This document shows positions 16,124 through 24,008 of a DNA stretch of 37,767 bases, piece by piece. Below the pieces are notes generated by a model. That model did not search any database. It was not told the origin of the DNA and saw only the letters and a list, made by a program, of their open reading frames with translations. The first letter of the stretch is position 1, and every line of letters begins with the position of its first letter. The DNA is from Bacteroidales bacterium. Its GTDB lineage: Bacteria > Bacteroidota > Bacteroidia > Bacteroidales > UBA3663. Location: assembly GCA_016293065.1 (NCBI GenBank), contig JAEDEY010000011.1, positions 1 through 37,767 on the forward strand, written 5' to 3'. The position numbers were made by a program, and so were the translations under genes.

Positions 16124-17551
16124 TTAGTTATATTCTTTGCTTATACCCTGTTCGCGATGATTCAAGACTATCTTTGCTTCAGGATATTTCTCTGCCAAAT
16201 GGTCGGCCAGATGCTGGGCGCAATAGACCGAACGATGTTGACCGCCTGTGCAGCCGAAGTTGACCATGAGCGATGTGAAGCCACGACTGAGGTATGTCTC
16301 GACAGCAGGATCAACCAGTCCATAGACATGCTGTATGAATTCTGGCATCGTAGAATTGTTCTCAAGAAAAACGATCACAGGCTGGTCCAGTCCTGTCAGT
16401 TTCTTGTATTCATCATATCGTCCTGGGTTGTTTGGCGCACGGCAATCGAACACAAAGCCACCACCGTTGCCCGAATAGTCTTCGGGGATGCCTTTCTTGT
16501 AGCTGAAGCTGCTGACACGAACCACAAGCCTACCCTGTTCGGTCTGCGAATGAAACAGAGGCAAGGCATAGACCTGCTCAAGCAAGGAATGGATATACGG
16601 ATAGCTTTCAAACTTCAGCAGTTCGGACAGAGTCTTGGCTATCGGGGTGATGAACATTGTCTTTTTTTCGTGAAGGCCTCTCAGACCATAGGCTCCAAGG
16701 ACTTGTAAAAGCCTGAAGAAGACGAAGTGTGCAAGATTGGCTCTGAACGTTGCACCATCGATCTTCATGAAAGGCTGCAGAGACTCGACATAAGTGTCAA
16801 TCAAAGCCTCGCGCAACGACTCGGGATAACCTGCCCTTGCCTGCCAGAGAAACGATGCTACATCATAATAGACAGGTCCGCAATGGCCTCCCTGAAAGTC
16901 GATATAATATGGCTTGCCATCTTTGACTAACACGTTGCGACTCTGGAAATCACGATACAAGAAGCTTTGCGTCTGGCACATATCGGCAGCCGAAAGCATG
17001 GTTTGTGAAAGAAGGTCGAATTCTTGTTCGAGCCTGATTTCATCGACAGTGACTCCAGTGAGCTTGAGGAAACAGTATTTGAAATAATTAAGATCCCAGC
17101 GAATCGACATGTCACAAAAGACCTTCTCGCGACAGCTGTTCTCGAAATCATATCCATCGGCAGTGAGAAACTGAATCCGAGGCAAGTCCCTCATCACTGA
17201 CTCCAGCAAATCTTTCAAATTGCCGTTCCACTCGTCGGTGTTCTTCTTCGTCTGGACAATGACATCATAGAGTGAAGTGCTGCCGAGGTCTTCCTGCAGA
17301 TATATGGTCTCGTCGGCCGAAACAGCGAATACCTCTGGCACATTAAGCCCCTTGCCGTGCATCTGACGAGCAAGCATGACGAACGAATGATTCTCTCGCT
17401 TGTCATCACCTTTCACACCCACGACAGTATGTCCATCGGAACCCACGATGCGGTAATACTGACGATTGGAGCCAGCACCAGACAGTTTCTTAACCTCTCG
17501 TGGTTCCTGACCAAAAGTCTGGATATATAATTCTTTAATTTGATCTATCAT
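16124..17551 (-). CDS. AmgK-like sugar kinase fused to a RapZ C-terminal domain
   Basis: A 475-residue two-domain protein when read from ATG 17551. The N-terminal part (about 1-330) has the aminoglycoside-phosphotransferase/AmgK kinase fold. It shows a GAGSNRQYYR nucleotide loop (about 25-34), the catalytic YRDFQSRN (D201, N206) with tyrosine where most relatives have histidine, and DFQGG (D218) as metal ligand. AmgK enzymes phosphorylate the anomeric position of MurNAc or GlcNAc. The C-terminal part (about 341-468) closely matches the RapZ C-terminal domain: SSFSYKKGIP, VFDCRAPNNPG, LTGLDQPV and GCTGGQHRSVY. In enterobacterial RapZ this domain binds glucosamine-6-phosphate and small RNA. The RapZ P-loop domain is absent. 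An upstream TTG (17572) would add seven residues. Role in amino-sugar sensing or salvage is inference. Confidence 0.85.
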   Translation of the reverse strand: MIDQIKELYIQTFGQEPREVKKLSGAGSNRQYYRIVGSDGHTVVGVKGDDKRENHSFVMLARQMHGKGLNVPEVFAVSADETIYLQEDLGSTSLYDVIVQTKKNTDEWNGNLKDLLESVMRDLPRIQFLTADGYDFENSCREKVFCDMSIRWDLNYFKYCFLKLTGVTVDEIRLEQEFDLLSQTMLSAADMCQTQSFLYRDFQSRNVLVKDGKPYYIDFQGGHCGPVYYDVASFLWQARAGYPESLREALIDTYVESLQPFMKIDGATFRANLAHFVFFRLLQVLGAYGLRGLHEKKTMFITPIAKTLSELLKFESYPYIHSLLEQVYALPLFHSQTEQGRLVVRVSSFSYKKGIPEDYSGNGGGFVFDCRAPNNPGRYDEYKKLTGLDQPVIVFLENNSTMPEFIQHVYGLVDPAVETYLSRGFTSLMVNFGCTGGQHRSVYCAQHLADHLAEKYPEAKIVLNHREQGISKEYN

Positions 17552-17600
17552 AATCACAAAATAGCATATCAACGTGTTATGCGGTTGTTGAAATTTATGC

Positions 17601-17608
17601 CAAAGATA
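17601..17608 (-). promoter_or_regulatory. Probable -7 element for the kinase-RapZ/aldolase operon
   Basis: The minus strand reads TATCTTTG, 49 bases upstream of ATG 17551 and 28 upstream of the alternative TTG at 17572. It therefore does not by itself settle which start is used. No -33 box was assigned. Confidence 0.5.
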
Positions 17609-17646
17609 TGTAGTTTTTCATAATCATTATTAATTTTATTGCCACT

Positions 17647-17680
17647 TTTGCTCAATTATCACAAAAAAAAGCTATCTTTG
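17647..17680 (+). promoter_or_regulatory. Promoter of the sigma-54 activator operon, close to the start codon
   Basis: TTTG at 17647-17650 and TATCTTTG at 17673-17680 are 22 bases apart. The -7 element ends only eight bases before ATG 17689, so the predicted transcript has a leader of a few bases or none. Confidence 0.6.
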
Positions 17681-17688
17681 CAACAATT

Positions 17689-18885
17689 ATGGATAAAAAC
17701 GATATACTTTCAATACAACAGAACTTCCAGATAACAGGTCGAAGCCCTCTGCTTCAGGAAGCTATTTCTGCAGCCATACAGGCTGCACCATTCGATGTAA
17801 ATGTACTTGTAAGTGGCGAGAATGGTGTTGGTAAAGAGGTTTTTCATAAGATACTACACAACCTCAGTCCCCGCCGATACAAGAAATGTATTGCCGTCAA
17901 CTGTGGAGGACTACCCGAAGGCACTATCGACAGCGAGTTGTTCGGTCATGTCAAAGGCGCATATACAGGCGCATTGAGTGACAGAAAAGGCTACTTTGAA
18001 GAAGCCGATGGAGGCACAATATTCCTGGACGAAATAGGCGAATTGCCTATGGCGACTCAAGCACGACTCCTTCGCGTCATCGAAACTGGCGAATATTATC
18101 GCATGGGTTCGGGAGAAGTTCGAAAGACTGATGTGCGCATAGTTGCTGCCACCAACGTAGATCTGCATAAGGCAATTGCCAAAGGCACATTTCGCGAAGA
18201 TCTATATTATCGACTGAGCACTATCACCATCAATGTGCCTTCACTTCGCGAACGTCAGGAAGACATCTACCTGCTCTTCCGTAAGTTTGCTAACGACATA
18301 GCCAACAAATACAAGATGCCAGCCATCCAACTCGATGACGTGGCTCGACGCAAGCTTCTGGCCTACAACTGGCCTGGCAACGTGCGACAGCTTCTTCATT
18401 TAGTAGAACATATATCGATAGTAGAACATGACCGCCTCATCACAGCCGAGATTCTACAGAAATATCTGCCTGCTTTCGACTCGGGAATGTCAGTCCACGA
18501 CGAGTCGAATACCTCAGGAGGCGCTTTTGCTCCCGGAGAAAAAGAGATGTTATACAAGATTGTCTATAATATGAAGAACCAGCTTGACGAAGTGCGCAAG
18601 GTACTTGGCCTCAAAGACAACACTTCTCATCAGAAATATCCCAATCACGCTCTGCCTGCAGCTCAGGATGACGTTATCGACATGGATAGCGAGGATGTCT
18701 CTTCGGACTATGAGGCTGCTGTAGGGCCTATGGCTGATTCCCAGCCTCGCACTCTCGACGAGATAGAGAAGGAAGCAATAATTCAGGCATTGCAACGCAA
18801 CAATGGCAACAAACGCAAGGCATCTGAACAGTTGGGTATTGCAGAACGAACCATCCACCGAAAGATACAAGACTACGGACTCTAA
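17689..18885 (+). CDS. Sigma-54-interacting AAA+ transcriptional activator without receiver domain
   Basis: A 398-residue bacterial enhancer-binding protein that would activate RNA polymerase with sigma-54 (RpoN). The AAA+ domain begins almost at the N-terminus. Walker A is GENGVGKE at 43-50, the sigma-54-contact loop is GAYTGA at 90-95 (tyrosine in place of the usual phenylalanine), Walker B is IFLDEI at 111-116, and WPGNVRQL closes the domain. A low-complexity acidic linker (about 300-350) leads to a Fis-type helix-turn-helix ending ASEQLGIAERTIHRKI. There is no receiver, PAS or GAF domain, so its signal must come by protein contact or expression level. It heads a cluster with lptE 15 bases downstream, an order I recall from other Bacteroidales. 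Confidence 0.92.
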   Translation: MDKNDILSIQQNFQITGRSPLLQEAISAAIQAAPFDVNVLVSGENGVGKEVFHKILHNLSPRRYKKCIAVNCGGLPEGTIDSELFGHVKGAYTGALSDRKGYFEEADGGTIFLDEIGELPMATQARLLRVIETGEYYRMGSGEVRKTDVRIVAATNVDLHKAIAKGTFREDLYYRLSTITINVPSLRERQEDIYLLFRKFANDIANKYKMPAIQLDDVARRKLLAYNWPGNVRQLLHLVEHISIVEHDRLITAEILQKYLPAFDSGMSVHDESNTSGGAFAPGEKEMLYKIVYNMKNQLDEVRKVLGLKDNTSHQKYPNHALPAAQDDVIDMDSEDVSSDYEAAVGPMADSQPRTLDEIEKEAIIQALQRNNGNKRKASEQLGIAERTIHRKIQDYGL

Positions 18886-18900
18886 CAACAAAACAAAACG

Positions 18901-19407
18901 ATGAAATATTTTGCAAGTCTTATCCTGACCCTCTTGGTTATGGTAACATCTTGTTCCATCAGCTATAAACTCAACGGAGCATCGATCGACTATACGACAA
19001 CCAAAACGATAAGTTTCGAACAGTTCCCTATCAAGGCAGCGCTTGTATATGCTCCATTGGCTGTAACCTTCAACGACGAACTGACAGGCAAATTTGCAAG
19101 CCAGACGAAACTCGAACAGGTGCGCACTGATGGAGACCTGCAGATAAGTGGCGCAATCACAGGCTATAGCCTTACTCCGCAAGCCGTCAAGGCAGATGCC
19201 TATGCCGCTCAGACTCGTCTCACCATCAAGGTCAAGGTGAAGTTTGTCAACAAGAAAAATTCAACTGAGGATTTCGAGCAGGAGTTCTCTGCCTATCGTG
19301 ATTTCGATGCCACAAGTCTCTTGACTGACGTGCAGGATGAGTTATGCAACGAAATGGTAAAAGAACTCGTAGAACAGATTTTCAATGCTACAGTCGCTAA
19401 TTGGTAA
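18901..19407 (+). CDS. lptE: LptE family LPS-assembly lipoprotein
   Basis: A 168-residue lipoprotein with signal peptide MKYFASLILTLLVMVTSC and lipidated C18. The mature part begins SISYKLNGASIDY, followed by FPIKAALVYAPLAVTFNDEL and a beta-rich domain that matches the Bacteroidetes LptE family. The expected role is to plug and assemble the LptD barrel that delivers LPS to the outer surface. It lies 15 bases after the sigma-54 activator and overlaps the next gene by 23 bases, which implies coupled expression. Confidence 0.85.
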   Translation: MKYFASLILTLLVMVTSCSISYKLNGASIDYTTTKTISFEQFPIKAALVYAPLAVTFNDELTGKFASQTKLEQVRTDGDLQISGAITGYSLTPQAVKADAYAAQTRLTIKVKVKFVNKKNSTEDFEQEFSAYRDFDATSLLTDVQDELCNEMVKELVEQIFNATVANW

Positions 19408-20128
19408 TATAGATAATCTCAACGCTAAGTCAGTTGAGGAATTGGCTGAACTCGCCGACCGCTATCCTTATTGCCAGTCGATTCATCTGTTGTATGCAGT
19501 TGCGTTAGCCAATATCCATTCCACCAAGCTCAGTGCTCAGGTGCAGCGAGCAGCCATTGCTATGCCTGATCGCCTCAAGCTATGCCAGATGGTGAGCAAA
19601 GGCGAATACGAATGGTTTGACATATTCAACGATATCGAACACCGACGGAAGAAGAATGACAGAGCCTTTGCCAACGACGATTTTATGCTTATCGAACGTT
19701 ATCTTGACAATATCGGCGAGCCATCGACCGACGCATTGCTTCACAACATCGCATCGACATCGATACCTGACTATGACTGGGACAATGAAGACCCTGGCGA
19801 AAAGACTGAGTTTGACGAACAGGATGCTCTGATCGAAAATTTCATCGAAGCCGAGGAAAAAGGCGAACTCTTCGTTCCGAAAGCAGTCAATACAGACAAT
19901 TCCGACTCATCTGACGAGAACGATATTTCGCTCAAAAAGATTCGAGAAAAAGCATTTTTAAGCGAGAGTTTGGCAAAACTATATGTCAAACAGCACAAAT
20001 ATGAACAGGCTTTGTCAATTTTTTCTACTTTAAACTTGAAATATTCAAAAAAATTTACTTACTTTGCGGACCAAATAAGATATTTGGAAACTGTCCTTTC
20101 ATATCAGAAAGGAGAAGATAACAAATAA
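19385..20128 (+). CDS. TPR-like protein of unknown function between lptE and secG
   Basis: A 247-residue protein without signal peptide, so probably cytoplasmic. The N-terminal third is helical (ELADRYPYCQSIHLLYAVALANIH). The middle (about 130-185) is strongly acidic, rich in Asp, Glu and Ser. The C-terminus contains a tetratricopeptide-like helical pair, LAKLYVKQHKYEQALSIFSTL. The ATG lies inside lptE with a 23-base overlap, and secG follows after 27 bases. The family is conserved in this gene neighbourhood as far as I recall, but its function is not known to me. A link to protein export or LPS transport is suggested by position only. Confidence 0.75.
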   Translation: MLQSLIGNIDNLNAKSVEELAELADRYPYCQSIHLLYAVALANIHSTKLSAQVQRAAIAMPDRLKLCQMVSKGEYEWFDIFNDIEHRRKKNDRAFANDDFMLIERYLDNIGEPSTDALLHNIASTSIPDYDWDNEDPGEKTEFDEQDALIENFIEAEEKGELFVPKAVNTDNSDSSDENDISLKKIREKAFLSESLAKLYVKQHKYEQALSIFSTLNLKYSKKFTYFADQIRYLETVLSYQKGEDNK

Positions 20129-20155
20129 GATCAAATAATTAAATTATCAAATAAA

Positions 20156-20467
20156 ATGGCAGTTTTAACAGTAATTATCGTTATTATCTCTGTCCTTTTG
20201 ATTGCACTCGTACTCGTTCAGAAGGCTAAGGGTGGTGGTCTCGCTGCTCAGTTCCAGTCTTCAAATCAGGTAATGGGTGCTCCAAAGACAGCAGATTTCC
20301 TTGAAAAAGCAACATGGACTCTTATGGGTATCATTGCTGTTCTTTGTATCATTTGTACAGTGTTCTTCTCTCACGTTCGAGTATCTTCTGAACAAAGCGC
20401 TATCCGCGAGCAGTCGGGCGTTACTCTTCCAGCAATGCCTGAGAACGTAAGCGACTCAATCAACTAA
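20156..20467 (+). CDS. secG: Preprotein translocase subunit SecG
   Basis: A 103-residue inner-membrane protein, the small SecG subunit that assists SecYEG in protein export. Two hydrophobic helices are visible at about residues 3-22 and 56-74. Between them is the hallmark LVLVQKAKGGGLAAQFQ followed by the QVMGAPKTADFLEKATW loop. The C-terminal tail is short and polar. It is the last gene of the sigma-54 activator operon, and a hairpin with a T-rich flank follows at 20555-20586. Confidence 0.95.
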   Translation: MAVLTVIIVIISVLLIALVLVQKAKGGGLAAQFQSSNQVMGAPKTADFLEKATWTLMGIIAVLCIICTVFFSHVRVSSEQSAIREQSGVTLPAMPENVSDSIN

Positions 20468-20554
20468 GAAGAATATTTGTAAACTATAATATGCTCGTTC
20501 ATAAAACATAGTAATAATAAGCATTTTTCTCCTATTCCAAATCATCATCAATTA

Positions 20555-20586
20555 GGCCAATCAGATATGTGAATATGTGATTGGCC
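20555..20586 (+). terminator. Hairpin after secG, probable terminator
   Basis: GGCCAATCA at 20555-20563 pairs perfectly with TGATTGGCC at 20578-20586 around a 14-base loop, and GTTTATTTTG follows. It also lies 32 bases past the end of the - strand operon, so it may act in both directions, although the T tract on the - strand is poor. Confidence 0.65.
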
Positions 20587-20618
20587 GTTTATTTTGTCAT
20601 AAATCTTTGTTGCTAATC

Positions 20619-20789
20619 TTACCGTCCTCTTTTCTTAAGAAAGAAATACAGCAGTATGACCACCACCAGTTCTACCAGCAAGGTGATTGTCATGTTTGTT
20701 GTCCAAGAGCCGATTTGTCTATATGAATATATTGCCATCACAATAGCATATCCTAATATTGCCAATGGCATAATCTTGTACTTCTTCAT
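20619..20789 (-). CDS. 56-residue two-helix membrane protein, ATGA-coupled to the exonuclease gene
   Basis: The minus strand encodes MKKYKIMPLAILGYAIVMA, then a short polar loop (YSYRQIGSWTTNM), a second hydrophobic helix (TITLLVELVVVILLYFFL) and a basic end (KKRGR). Two transmembrane helices with lysine and arginine at both ends predict an inner-membrane hairpin protein with both termini in the cytoplasm. Its ATG overlaps the stop of the upstream exonuclease gene in the sequence ATGA, which strongly suggests translational coupling. I do not recognise the family. It closes the - strand run that begins near 26392. Confidence 0.75.
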   Translation of the reverse strand: MKKYKIMPLAILGYAIVMAIYSYRQIGSWTTNMTITLLVELVVVILLYFFLKKRGR

Positions 20790-21394
20790 AATAGCCCCTG
20801 TGTGATTATTCTACGTCCCATAGTGAGCAGTTCGTTGTATATCTCGACACAAGCCACAGCATCCAGTGCGGCATACGACATTTGCTTTTCGGTCAATGTA
20901 TCTGCTTCCCAATTGGTCAGTCGTTGGCGCTTAGAGATCTTGAGACCAAAAAGCAAGCCATAGATCTTGGCAAGACTCATTTCCTCTATTCCATACTTCT
21001 TCACCAAACCCTGAATCTCAATCATGCCTTTCGGCATTATGTTGGCATCCCATTTCTTCAGATTGTTGAAATCATCGTTGGTTGCCAATCCCACCTTGAT
21101 GCAGTTTGGATCGGAGAGCAAAGACGTGAGATCTGGCCCCATGCCTCCCATCTTCTTCAGACGAAAGAGATAGGCAGTATTCTCGACCGACAGCTGAACA
21201 AGAGCAACCTTGTGGCTAACACCCTTTTGGAACGAAGGACGAGTCTCTGTGTCAAATCCTATGAGCGTATTAGCACTACGTATCTCTGCTACCGCTCGGG
21301 CTGCCTCTTCAAAGTCGTTGATAACAATTACGTTACCTGTAAATTCGACAATAGGGAACTGCTCCAGTTCTTCTTTACTTAGTTTTGCCTGCAT
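20786..21394 (-). CDS. DEDDy 3'-5' exonuclease domain protein (RNase D-like)
   Basis: A 202-residue cytosolic protein with one 3'-5' exonuclease domain of the DnaQ/RNase D type. ExoI is FDTET (D48, E50), ExoII contains D107/D108 in ATNDDFNNL, and ExoIII is YAALDAVACVEIY (Y174, D178). This makes it a DEDDy enzyme. There is no HRDC domain, so it is shorter than classical RNase D. Whether the substrate is RNA or DNA cannot be told. It follows the DUF5063 gene after two bases, and its stop overlaps the start of the small membrane protein. Confidence 0.9.
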   Translation of the reverse strand: MQAKLSKEELEQFPIVEFTGNVIVINDFEEAARAVAEIRSANTLIGFDTETRPSFQKGVSHKVALVQLSVENTAYLFRLKKMGGMGPDLTSLLSDPNCIKVGLATNDDFNNLKKWDANIMPKGMIEIQGLVKKYGIEEMSLAKIYGLLFGLKISKRQRLTNWEADTLTEKQMSYAALDAVACVEIYNELLTMGRRIITQGLL

Positions 21395-21396
21395 AC

Positions 21397-21945
21397 TTAA
21401 ATCTCTTCTTGCTGTTTCTCGCCATACAACACCTCATGCATAGGTCTCATGGCATTCACGAGCTTCTGCCCCCAATAGTTGCGGAAGTTTTCCTCAACTT
21501 TATATAATGCTGCCTGCATACACTCTTCGTTGCGATCACCATAGACATACAGAAGATTCTTCAGATCCTGATATATATCTGCAAGATTCTCGCTGATAGT
21601 AGCAACAACAGGCGTCTCGCTGAACTGCATATCCTGTGTAAAGACCTCAAGATACTCATCGTCGCCCTTCAGGATGCTCCATACACGATTCTGCACGAAA
21701 TTATAGTCATCTTCAGTCACATATTCCTGAAGCATCACTTCGTCATCGTCTTCAACCTCAGGAAGCACAGCAGCCTTGACATATACCAGAGGGAGCAACT
21801 TGGTTATCTTCCCAAGAAACTCCTTCTTCTCTATAGGTTCGTTCTTTTCCAATGTTACGCAATACTCTGCCGAGACGGTAATAAAATCGATTACCGAAGG
21901 AGCATATATTGCTTCACTTTCATTATTCATTTGTATATAGCTCAT
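21397..21945 (-). CDS. DUF5063 family protein
   Basis: A 182-residue acidic, mainly helical cytosolic protein. The segment APSVIDFITVSAEYCVTLE at the start and the LADIYQDLKNLLYVYGDRNEECMQAALYKVEENFRNYWGQKLV-type helices in the C-terminal third fit DUF5063, a family I know only as a conserved Bacteroidales protein. No catalytic motif is visible. Two ATG starts are possible, 21945 or 21930; both overlap the nadD stop (by 23 or 8 bases). It sits between nadD and the exonuclease gene with essentially no spacing. Confidence 0.75.
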   Translation of the reverse strand: MSYIQMNNESEAIYAPSVIDFITVSAEYCVTLEKNEPIEKKEFLGKITKLLPLVYVKAAVLPEVEDDDEVMLQEYVTEDDYNFVQNRVWSILKGDDEYLEVFTQDMQFSETPVVATISENLADIYQDLKNLLYVYGDRNEECMQAALYKVEENFRNYWGQKLVNAMRPMHEVLYGEKQQEEI

Positions 21946-22510
21946 TATTTATTATATAGTCCAATACATTGGGTGCTACCATATCATCTACGGGCTCACC
22001 ACGACGGCATTTCGCGCGAATGGCAGTCGAAGAGTAATCAAACTGCGGAGCATCCACCACCATCACATTCGGATATTGGCTGTGGTCAACTGTGGGATAA
22101 GCATACCCTGGACGAGGATAGACAATGAGGTGAAAATCGCGGATGATTATTTCCCAGTCGCGCCACTTGTCAAACACCTCCCAGTTGTCTGCACCAATGA
22201 TCAGATGAAACTCATCGGTGCTATCCAGTTGTCTAAGTGCCGTTAATGTGTTGATTGTGTAGTTTGGCTTAGGAAGATTGTCTTCGATAGTACAGATCTT
22301 CAATCCTCGATGACCTTCAACAGCAAGTCTCAGCATCTCTGCACGATGCTCGTCAGAGAGCAGACAGTCGGCTTGCTTGAAAGGGTTCTGTGGCGAACGT
22401 ATCAGCCAAACCTCGTCAACCACCCCATGCGCGACAAGATAATCAGCCAGAGCTATGTGACCAAGGTGGACAGGATTGAACGAACCGCTGTAAATGCCGA
22501 TTTTCATCAA
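21923..22510 (-). CDS. nadD: Nicotinate-nucleotide adenylyltransferase
   Basis: A 195-residue enzyme that joins nicotinate mononucleotide and ATP to give nicotinate adenine dinucleotide in NAD synthesis. The nucleotidyltransferase motif GSFNPVHLGH lies at 9-18. LIIGADNWEVFDKW in the middle and SSTAIRAKCRRG near the end are the other family signatures (the latter corresponding to the ISSTxIR motif). Its ATG overlaps the gmk stop by four bases, and its 3' end overlaps the DUF5063 gene. Gmk and NadD both handle nucleotides, but the link may be only operon convenience. Confidence 0.95.
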   Translation of the reverse strand: MMKIGIYSGSFNPVHLGHIALADYLVAHGVVDEVWLIRSPQNPFKQADCLLSDEHRAEMLRLAVEGHRGLKICTIEDNLPKPNYTINTLTALRQLDSTDEFHLIIGADNWEVFDKWRDWEIIIRDFHLIVYPRPGYAYPTVDHSQYPNVMVVDAPQFDYSSTAIRAKCRRGEPVDDMVAPNVLDYIINNELYTNE

Positions 22511-23079
22511 TCCTTGTCATTTAGAAAATCATCGACCACTCTCACCACTTCAGCCTTGGCAGTATCGAGGTCGTCATTGACGATTATGCGGTCAAACTGT
22601 GGAGCAAATGTCAGTTCGTATGCAGCCTTATCAAGTCGCACTTGAATGACATCCTCAGCGTCAGTCCCTCGCGAATGAAGACGTCGCGACAACTCCTCAA
22701 TCGATGGAGGCTGCACGAAGATACTCAATGCGCGGTCTCCATAGAACTTCTTGATATTGACACCACCCTTTACATCCACGTCAAAGAGAACCGTCTTGCC
22801 TTCAGCAGAAAGTCGCTCTACCTCAGACTTCAAAGTGCCGTAGAACTTATCAGCATAGACCTCTTCGTATTCGAGGAACTCGTCGTTAGCAATACGTCGT
22901 CTGAACTCCTCGGGTGTGAGGAAATAATACTCTCGTCCGTTCTGTTCTTCTCCTCGCGGAGCACGGCTGGTACAAGAGATACTGAATGCGAAGTTAGCAT
23001 CCGGCTGACTCATCAGATAGTTGACCAATGTCGATTTGCCACTTCCCGAAGGAGCACTGAATATGACTAATTTACCCAC
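22507..23079 (-). CDS. gmk: Guanylate kinase
   Basis: A 190-residue cytosolic kinase that phosphorylates GMP or dGMP with ATP. The P-loop APSGSGKS is at 9-16. SCTSRAPRGEEQNGREYYFLT contains the GMP-binding serine, arginines and tyrosines, and LFDVDVKGG is the Walker B region. The C-terminal VRLDKAAYELTF lid region is also present. Length is close to the typical 200 residues. It lies 32 bases downstream of yicC, a common gene order in bacteria, and overlaps nadD by four bases. Confidence 0.96.
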   Translation of the reverse strand: MGKLVIFSAPSGSGKSTLVNYLMSQPDANFAFSISCTSRAPRGEEQNGREYYFLTPEEFRRRIANDEFLEYEEVYADKFYGTLKSEVERLSAEGKTVLFDVDVKGGVNIKKFYGDRALSIFVQPPSIEELSRRLHSRGTDAEDVIQVRLDKAAYELTFAPQFDRIIVNDDLDTAKAEVVRVVDDFLNDKD

Positions 23080-23111
23080 AATATATTGAATTTAATTGAT
23101 TTTACTGTACA

Positions 23112-24008
23112 TCACATTACATTGAGAACCTGCTCTTTGATCTGCTCCAGCTCATCTTTCATCTTAACCACGATACGCTGCATCTCGGCATGATTTGACT
23201 TGCTGCCCAAGGTGTTGATCTCACGACCCATCTCTTGAGCTATGAACCCGAGTTTCTTGCCAGCGCCATTCTCTTCATTGGCTTCCATTGTCTCCATGAA
23301 GTAATCGAGGTGATTAGCCAATCGATGTTTCTCTTCGTTGACATCGAGCTTCTCGATGTAATAGATCAACTCCTGCTCGAAACGATTCCTGTCATATTCA
23401 ACAGGCAGTTGGCTGAGTTTGTCTAACAGCGACTGACGGATCTTCTCGGTCCTCTCTTTCTCGTATGGCTCGATGCTCGCGAGCAATGCCCGTATGTTGG
23501 CAATCTTGCTGTTGAATACATTATTAAGCGACAGACCCTCCTGTAACCGGAACTCGACAAGAGCATCAATAGCCTTGGCAACTACCTGAGTCACTTCGTT
23601 GAGTTCTTCTTCCTCAATGACTGGCACTTTCAGACGGATTGACTCTGGCATTCTTATCAACAACTGAAGCATCAGAGCCGAAGACTCGGCATCCTGTCCC
23701 GGGTGAACCAATCCAAGGTCTCCATATAGAGCATCAATCTGGCTCTTATAGCCTTTAACCACCTCGGGATTGATCTGAGGAGTCTCTTCTGTAGCGAGCG
23801 ATTCCACAGTAAGGCTGAAATCAACCTTCCCTCGTTGAATGGCTTTCTGAATCATCGTGCGGAACTCCATCTCACGCTCGCGGTACTGCGGAGCACATTT
23901 CATATTGAGGTCAAGCTGCTTGCTGTTGAGCGACTTGATCTCGACTACCACTTTCTTATTTGCTATTTCGGCAGTAGCCTTGCCGAATCCTGTCATTGAG
24001 TATATCAT
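23112..24008 (-). CDS. yicC: YicC/YloC family endoribonuclease
   Basis: A 298-residue protein of the YicC family. The N-terminus MIYSMTGFGKATAE is diagnostic, and the C-terminal DUF1732 part contains GAGKKLGFIAQEMGREINTLGSKSN. Family members oligomerise and cleave RNA (shown for YicC and YloC), so a role in RNA turnover is expected. The middle is a long charged helical region. Its ATG overlaps the stop of the upstream DUF4250 gene as ATGA. The yicC-gmk pairing is widely conserved. Confidence 0.94.
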   Translation of the reverse strand: MIYSMTGFGKATAEIANKKVVVEIKSLNSKQLDLNMKCAPQYREREMEFRTMIQKAIQRGKVDFSLTVESLATEETPQINPEVVKGYKSQIDALYGDLGLVHPGQDAESSALMLQLLIRMPESIRLKVPVIEEEELNEVTQVVAKAIDALVEFRLQEGLSLNNVFNSKIANIRALLASIEPYEKERTEKIRQSLLDKLSQLPVEYDRNRFEQELIYYIEKLDVNEEKHRLANHLDYFMETMEANEENGAGKKLGFIAQEMGREINTLGSKSNHAEMQRIVVKMKDELEQIKEQVLNVM

